A stretch of DNA of 64,000 nt, from assembly GCA_033220425.1 (NCBI GenBank), contig CM065653.1, forward strand, positions 2,976,001 to 3,040,000, read 5' to 3'. The position numbers were made by a program, and so were the translations under genes. Positions within the stretch are counted from its first letter, which is position 1. Each line of letters begins with the position of its first letter. The notes below the pieces were generated by a model that made no database searches, had not been told where the DNA came from, and saw only the letters and a program-made list of their open reading frames with translations. Shown here in pieces: positions 59,399 through 64,000 of this stretch. Source of the DNA: Lepraria neglecta. Its lineage: Eukaryota > Ascomycota > Lecanoromycetes > Lecanorales > Stereocaulaceae.

Positions 59399-61618
59399 TC
59401 ACAACAACCCCTCCTTCCGCTTAAACTCCTCGTAAGTACACTCAACACCATCTCTCCCGCATCCAAATAGGTCCCAAGCTTCTTTACTCCACGCACTACC
59501 TGTCTGCTGCCCAGTATCCACCTGCCTCACCGAGTCCTCTGCCACCGCATTATCAGCACTCCACTGCCGAGCTAGCGGGGGTGGAGGCCGCATGTTTGAA
59601 GTATCTGAAATCGCTTTCTTGAGTGGCGAGCGGTTCCTTGGGGGTTTGAAGGGGCGGTTGATCGGTGAGGGGATTTTGGGGATCGGCTTTGATGCGGCTT
59701 TGGGAGAGACGGGTGCTGGTGGTGGAGCTAGAGCTGGAGGTTCTGGACGTGAGGCAGGAGTTTCGGACGCTGTTTTGGGGGCTTGGGTTTGGAAGTCTGG
59801 TGATGAGGGGAATGAGACTTTGGGCGAGAGCCGCTTGGGTGGAGTGGGCTTATAAGAGGGAGGTTTTGGCGGTGGTATTGCTGGTATTGGCGAGGGCGAG
59901 GGCAAAGGCTGTGGTGAGGCGGGAGGTGGAGTCTTGGAAACTCGATGTCGGGTGCCTGAAAAGAGAATCTCGTCTGTTTTGGAAAGCATTAACGTGGCGT
60001 CGTGGACGGTGGAGAGAGCTCTGGGGATGGACCTCTCCCAGGGTTCTGGAGATCGAGTTGCTCTTATGTGGTTTGAGGAGCCTTCGACATGGCGTCCTAG
60101 AGAAGTTACTTTACGGCGTTTGGGTGATTTGTCCTTTGTCCTGGGGCGGCTCGCAGCCAAATCGGGGTTGTCTTCTTGAGACAGGAAAAGACCAGGAGAC
60201 TTCGGCCGTTTCTCCACGTGATTCTCGCTCCCAACATTCCTGTAACCTTCCTTCCCATGATGCCTGTTCAGCCGATCTGCTAGTCTATTCTGCTCCTCCT
60301 GGTGAAACTCAGAAAGGGGCTCTTTTGTTCGTCTCTTCGCTTTCGCAGACGTGCTGCTCTCACGACTACCATGGCCGGTTGAAGCTCTACTGCTGGATGG
60401 TCGACTAATGCGAGGTGGATCCTCAGGCAGCAGATCTCTAAACATTAGTTTTCTACGTGGTTTGCGCGATGCCATCTGTAATTTCATCCTCTCCTTTGGC
60501 GGTTCGGAGGTAGACAAGGTCTCGGTATCGGAGACGATCTCAATAGGTTCCGGAGCAGGCTTCATCCGGCTTGAATTTCTTTTGTTCTCTAAAGACTCCG
60601 ATACAGTGTCTTTAGCCTTTCCAGATACAGAGTCCTGACGCCTCGAAGCCGCCAGTTTTTCTTTCCGCTTTAGTTTTGCATTCTCATAAGCCTTCTGGCT
60701 TGCTAATGAGTTGGCTTCACATGATCTCAGGCCCTCTTTTGGTTGCTTCGGTGCTGACACTTTCTGCCGAGGTTCAGTGGTCTCCCCTCCATGGCTTTGA
60801 TGACTCCTTGAATGAGGCGGCCGTGAGTCGAATTCAGATGCCGCATTTCCACTTTCATTGTCTCTAGAAGTAGGCATGTCTGGCATAGTAGCCTGCCGGT
60901 TGGCTATAGAGCTTGTAGTTTTACTACTCGGAACCGAATTCTTGTCTGGTAGTCTTGAAGATGTAGATGTCTGTAAGGGAGGAGCTGTTGTCTTCTGGAC
61001 AGGCTGCTCCGGCCGAGTATTCAGACATTGGCGTTTGGCAGGCCTTGCATCCGCCCATTCAGGGGTTTGGTTCTCTTGCCGTATCTCGTGAGGTGACTTA
61101 GTTGGCAACGAAGCTCTCCCAATTGGTCCTTTGGGTGTGCCCAATAACGCATTCAGCGACTTTGGCCTTAGCTGCGACGGTTGCCCCATCACTGGTCTTG
61201 CCGTAGCGACAGCCTTAGGCTCTCTTATTGGTGACGAAATAGCATGTCCAGGAACCGTCTCTGGTGGTTTCCTCCTCTTCTCCAATAGCTCTGTCAAATC
61301 CTGTTCCATGCTCCCCGTTGCCTCCCCAACTTGTATAAGTACTCCTCTATCCAGCTCCAGCTCATCGCCATCTTGCACAATGCCATCATGTCTGTAGTGC
61401 GTATCGCCGATGTAATTTCGGGTCACGTCGTAGACCATGACTCTCTTGTTGAAGGTGTGGAAGCGGAGGAGCCCATCTTGCCACCTCTTTTGTTTCCGAC
61501 GTAGATCGTGGGTGTACAGGCATCGAAATTCGAGTACCGGGGCGGTGTTTTGAGTTGAGGGTACTGTGAGATTCTGGGTTTGGCGAATGCCTGTTGAGGT
61601 TATAGCCGGTGAGGTCAT
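59399..61618 (-). CDS. Mte1/Dbl2/ZGRF1-N-type (DUF2439) DNA-repair protein
   Basis: Single exon, 739 residues, ATG at 61,618. The N-terminal domain (about residues 28-105) has the DUF2439 pattern: LEFRCLYTHDLRRKQKRWQD, then GLLRFHTFNKRVMVYD and DGDELELDRGVLIQVGE. Residues 110-700 are basic, disordered and rich in Ser/Pro/Lys with many phosphorylation-like sites. The C-terminal WSKEAWDLFGCGRDG is a conserved short motif of fungal members. There is no helicase or GRF zinc finger, unlike human ZGRF1, so it resembles budding-yeast Mte1 and fission-yeast Dbl2. Those bind D-loops and work with Mph1/FANCM-type helicases in recombination and telomere maintenance. The role is inferred from the family. 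A TCACGTGA site lies at 61,802-61,809. Confidence 0.88.
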   Translation of the reverse strand: MTSPAITSTGIRQTQNLTVPSTQNTAPVLEFRCLYTHDLRRKQKRWQDGLLRFHTFNKRVMVYDVTRNYIGDTHYRHDGIVQDGDELELDRGVLIQVGEATGSMEQDLTELLEKRRKPPETVPGHAISSPIREPKAVATARPVMGQPSQLRPKSLNALLGTPKGPIGRASLPTKSPHEIRQENQTPEWADARPAKRQCLNTRPEQPVQKTTAPPLQTSTSSRLPDKNSVPSSKTTSSIANRQATMPDMPTSRDNESGNAASEFDSRPPHSRSHQSHGGETTEPRQKVSAPKQPKEGLRSCEANSLASQKAYENAKLKRKEKLAASRRQDSVSGKAKDTVSESLENKRNSSRMKPAPEPIEIVSDTETLSTSEPPKERMKLQMASRKPRRKLMFRDLLPEDPPRISRPSSSRASTGHGSRESSTSAKAKRRTKEPLSEFHQEEQNRLADRLNRHHGKEGYRNVGSENHVEKRPKSPGLFLSQEDNPDLAASRPRTKDKSPKRRKVTSLGRHVEGSSNHIRATRSPEPWERSIPRALSTVHDATLMLSKTDEILFSGTRHRVSKTPPPASPQPLPSPSPIPAIPPPKPPSYKPTPPKRLSPKVSFPSSPDFQTQAPKTASETPASRPEPPALAPPPAPVSPKAASKPIPKIPSPINRPFKPPRNRSPLKKAISDTSNMRPPPPLARQWSADNAVAEDSVRQVDTGQQTGSAWSKEAWDLFGCGRDGVECTYEEFKRKEGLL

Positions 61619-61801
61619 GGTGAGGTTTTTCAGTTGAGGACATCTCGAGTCGAGCTGAAGGTGTGGTGTCTCTGCTGAACGACAGCTAGGAGAAGGATGT
61701 CACCAGTGTCATGAGCATAAGGCGTTATAGTCTGTACCTAGGTAGGTTGGCCTCGAGGACAGTGGTGAGCGCGTCGAGACGCGCTTTCATCATTCGCCAG
61801 A

Positions 61802-61809
61802 TCACGTGA
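61802..61809. promoter_or_regulatory. TCACGTGA E-box (CDEI-like) upstream of the DUF2439 gene
   Basis: A perfect 8-bp palindrome about 185 bp upstream of the ATG at 61,618, matching the Cbf1-type site. It is a single short match, so its significance is limited. Confidence 0.35.
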
Positions 61810-64000
61810 TTCATTCCGCATCTATTGTACTTGAGTAGATTGATTCGAGTATTTGGGGGACGCGCGCCAAACGCAGCAAAAAAGTAACATAGCCAGGCCT
61901 ATATCTTGACTTGGTACAATGGGGGCAGTCACGCTTCTACGAGATGTATGGTCCTCGTGGATGCAATGATTTCAAGACTTATTCATCGAAGAGCGTTGGG
62001 TGAATCGTAGCAGTCGCTAGAGTTTCTAGCCAGCTGTTATTATTCTAATGCTCCTCTGACACGTCACACATCCGCGATTGCGCTCATTCCTGCGTTTTCA
62101 ACAAGCTCTGGGCTGTCTACCATCTCATACGCTTACGTTGAGCAACAATACAAGTGGCTGACTCTTGATTCGTGCTTTGCATTCAGAGCTTGACAGAGAG
62201 GTAAGCAGCATTAAGACTCATCTGAGAACTTGGCTGACATAGTGGCGAGTAGAAAGAACTCAGTAAGGTCGTCGTCCGGTCATTTACATAACTGCCTTCC
62301 TCAGCAAAGCATACGCATAGTTTTCGTATGGGTCTATAGACTCAGTCTTTCAACGAGCTCATTGGCGCCTTCCCCACTTATGTACGCAATCTGAGACGAA
62401 GCAATCTGGAGCCTAAACGCATCAAATGCTTCCTGAAGCTACAGTCGTTCTGAGGAAATCGCTTCAACCCCAGAGCAGAACCAAACTCAGTTTCCATTGA
62501 GCTTATTGTCTTGCTCACGCATGGTGCGCGTTATAATATCTCAATGCTGTGTAAGAGGTATGGTCTTGCCATCTTCTATATCATTGTTGCCTTTAATTGA
62601 GTGGGGAGCAATGCTTGACACTGTCTTTCGGTTCATTCTTTCCATTCAGATGTTGGCAGACAAGCAAACAGGAGGCTCTTCCCTCTTTCGTAACTTCCTT
62701 CTCCTTGAACGAGTGATAGCGCTGTTTACTCGACTTTAAAGCCCGCGTGCTTCGTTTCTCTTCTTTTTCCCCCATCTATCGCCAATCTCAGATCTCTTAC
62801 TTTTTGGATTAAAACACATTCATACAAATATGGTATTGATATCCGGAACCATCGCCGCCTTTGCTATCCGGCATTGGATCGACAAGACGTCTCGAGCCAT
62901 GGTCCTGCAATACCACGACCATTGGCTCCGTCAAAAGTGTGTTCCCTACTGTCATCCTGCATTTCAACGCAGCATTCTGACGTGTAAATAAGTCGGCCCA
63001 CCGGGTACCTTCTCAACTACTGGAGGGACTAATCATCCCACCTGGTAGCTACCCACATAGGCCGCGAGTCGAGCTGACGAGAGAACGCCTGCGTATGCAG
63101 CGTCTCTCTTCCTTCAAGGGCTCTCCTGTCGCCCGATTGGTAGACAATTCTCCGGCACCTTGTATTTGTACGAATGTCTTTTTATCATGTTCGATATACC
63201 GTGAGTACTCCTACAGAATCATGTCTTCGAGGGCATTAGCTGACCCATACGCTCTTATAGATCTACCCTCTGTCAAGCCGACGACTGCCTGTTTCCGTTG
63301 GCAGTGCCCTCGGGCAAAGAATTAAAATCGGACTCTCCAAGGCTCCCGGTAGTGTCGGTCTCTCCATCCTTGTTCGGCAGCCGTCGTCAAATTGATTATC
63401 ACACTTGAAAACTGGTGACTTAGCGAAGTGCGACCTTCGTTTAGATTCCCGGGTTTCTATTACGGGAATTGCTGAACCTTACCTTAAGAAGCTCCCAAGT
63501 TTAATTATTGACTTCGTTCACCGCAAAGTATTGTTTGGACTTTTTGCTGCTTCTCTTTGTAAGCGGCAAGCTTGGATATTGGAAATGATTTTGAAATGTC
63601 TTAGATCCGGGACAATGCTGAGTTAAGGTTAGTTCACTCAAGAGAGAACGCATTTAGACGGCGAGACAAGGTAGTGGGCAGAAATGACACAGATGAGAAT
63701 GAAAGGAACTTTTAGAAAGCGAATAATCAGCCAGGGACATCGCCCAGACTAGGTTCTCTATACAGCTTTGATGATCCATTAATAGACTACCATGGAGCGT
63801 ATGGTGCTTGCGAATGTCTTTGAGGTGCATCATGTCAACACATGTCATCAAGATCTATTGTCGCGTGACCTTGTGGACTCGAAAAGCTGGATGTGGCCTT
63901 TCCATAACCTATTCGTAGGTCAGCCCTTCAAGAATGTTAAAGGGCGTGCTCTATACGGTGCGAGGTCCATTCATGATACAAGCGGAGGACAACTACGCCG
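61810..64000. other. Right-hand 2.2 kb without a clear gene
   Basis: Normal composition, no domain recognised on either strand. The only stretch worth marking is the small ORF at 62,830-63,032. Frames such as 62,497-62,739, 63,095-63,325 and 63,405-63,626 show no family pattern. Confidence 0.45.
62830..63032 (+). CDS. Possible small two-exon protein (about 48 aa)
   Basis: ATG 62,830 starts MVLISGTIAAFAIRHWID, a hydrophobic N-terminus followed by a basic/aromatic stretch ending HDHWLRQ. A GT donor at 62,937 (GTGTGT) and an acceptor ATAAG near 62,992 would join this in frame to RPTGYLLNYWRD and a stop at 63,030-63,032. Unspliced, the frame runs to a stop near 62,991 (about 53 residues). No family is recognised. 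The pyrimidine-rich, then A-rich leader is typical of fungal starts, but the evidence is thin. Confidence 0.2.

Noticed and set aside
63095-63325. 76-residue ORF at the right end
   Set aside because: No recognisable domain; joining it to the small ORF at 62,830 needs a non-canonical splice.

Overview
The window is from a filamentous ascomycete (Pezizomycotina, possibly a Dothideomycete). The evidence is short introns of about 45-70 bp with GTRAGT donors, fungus-specific families (Num1/ApsA PH domain, CSC1-type channel, DUF7708 protein, PTH11-like receptor) and a large block with the dinucleotide signature of repeat-induced point mutation (RIP): almost no CpA/TpG, much TpA, CpG kept.

Positions 1 to about 28,330 form a gene-poor, AT-rich, RIP-degraded compartment built of transposon fossils. 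They are: the gag part of an LTR element running off the left edge; a 634-bp inverted-repeat element (3,610-4,242); a full-length Ty3/gypsy chromovirus with 214-bp LTRs and a GTCTC target duplication (4,384-10,331, minus strand); a Plavaka-type DNA transposase (about 15,780-17,360, plus); a second gypsy pol region (about 19,780-22,060, plus); a 281-bp hairpin element (24,070-24,350); and a Tc1/mariner transposase (about 27,240-28,330, minus). Inside this compartment lies an island of normal composition (about 25,070-26,820). It holds three copies of a roughly 170-bp repeat and a 1-kb minisatellite of about thirty 33-bp units that is open in several frames on both strands.

From about 28,330 the sequence becomes ordinary gene-bearing DNA. 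In order: a 5'-truncated F-box-protein-like ORF (+); a hotdog thioesterase (+); a PTH11-like rhodopsin-domain receptor with a GC-AG intron (+); a SAM methyltransferase carrying two in-frame stops (+, probable pseudogene); a 1,089-aa disordered protein with C-terminal membrane segments (+); a CSC1/OSCA-type channel (-); the C-terminal part of mitochondrial ribosomal protein bL9m (-); ferrochelatase (+); a remnant region with a repeated short motif; splicing factor CWC24 (-); a DUF7708/STAND-like protein (-) head-to-head with a DUF7025-type AAA+ ATPase (+); an ApsA/Num1 cortical anchor (+); and an Mte1/Dbl2/ZGRF1-N-type DNA-repair protein (-). The last 2.4 kb has no gene I can support beyond one weak small ORF.

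Most of these are unrelated housekeeping or accessory genes. Two head-to-head pairs stand out: bL9m with ferrochelatase (both mitochondrial, with a CCAAT box between them) and the DUF7708 protein with the AAA+ ATPase. The genes nearest the RIP block (F-box-like ORF, receptor, methyltransferase) show truncation or decay, while those further right look intact. Exon models were built by hand from splice signals, reading-frame continuity and remembered family consensus. No database search was possible.
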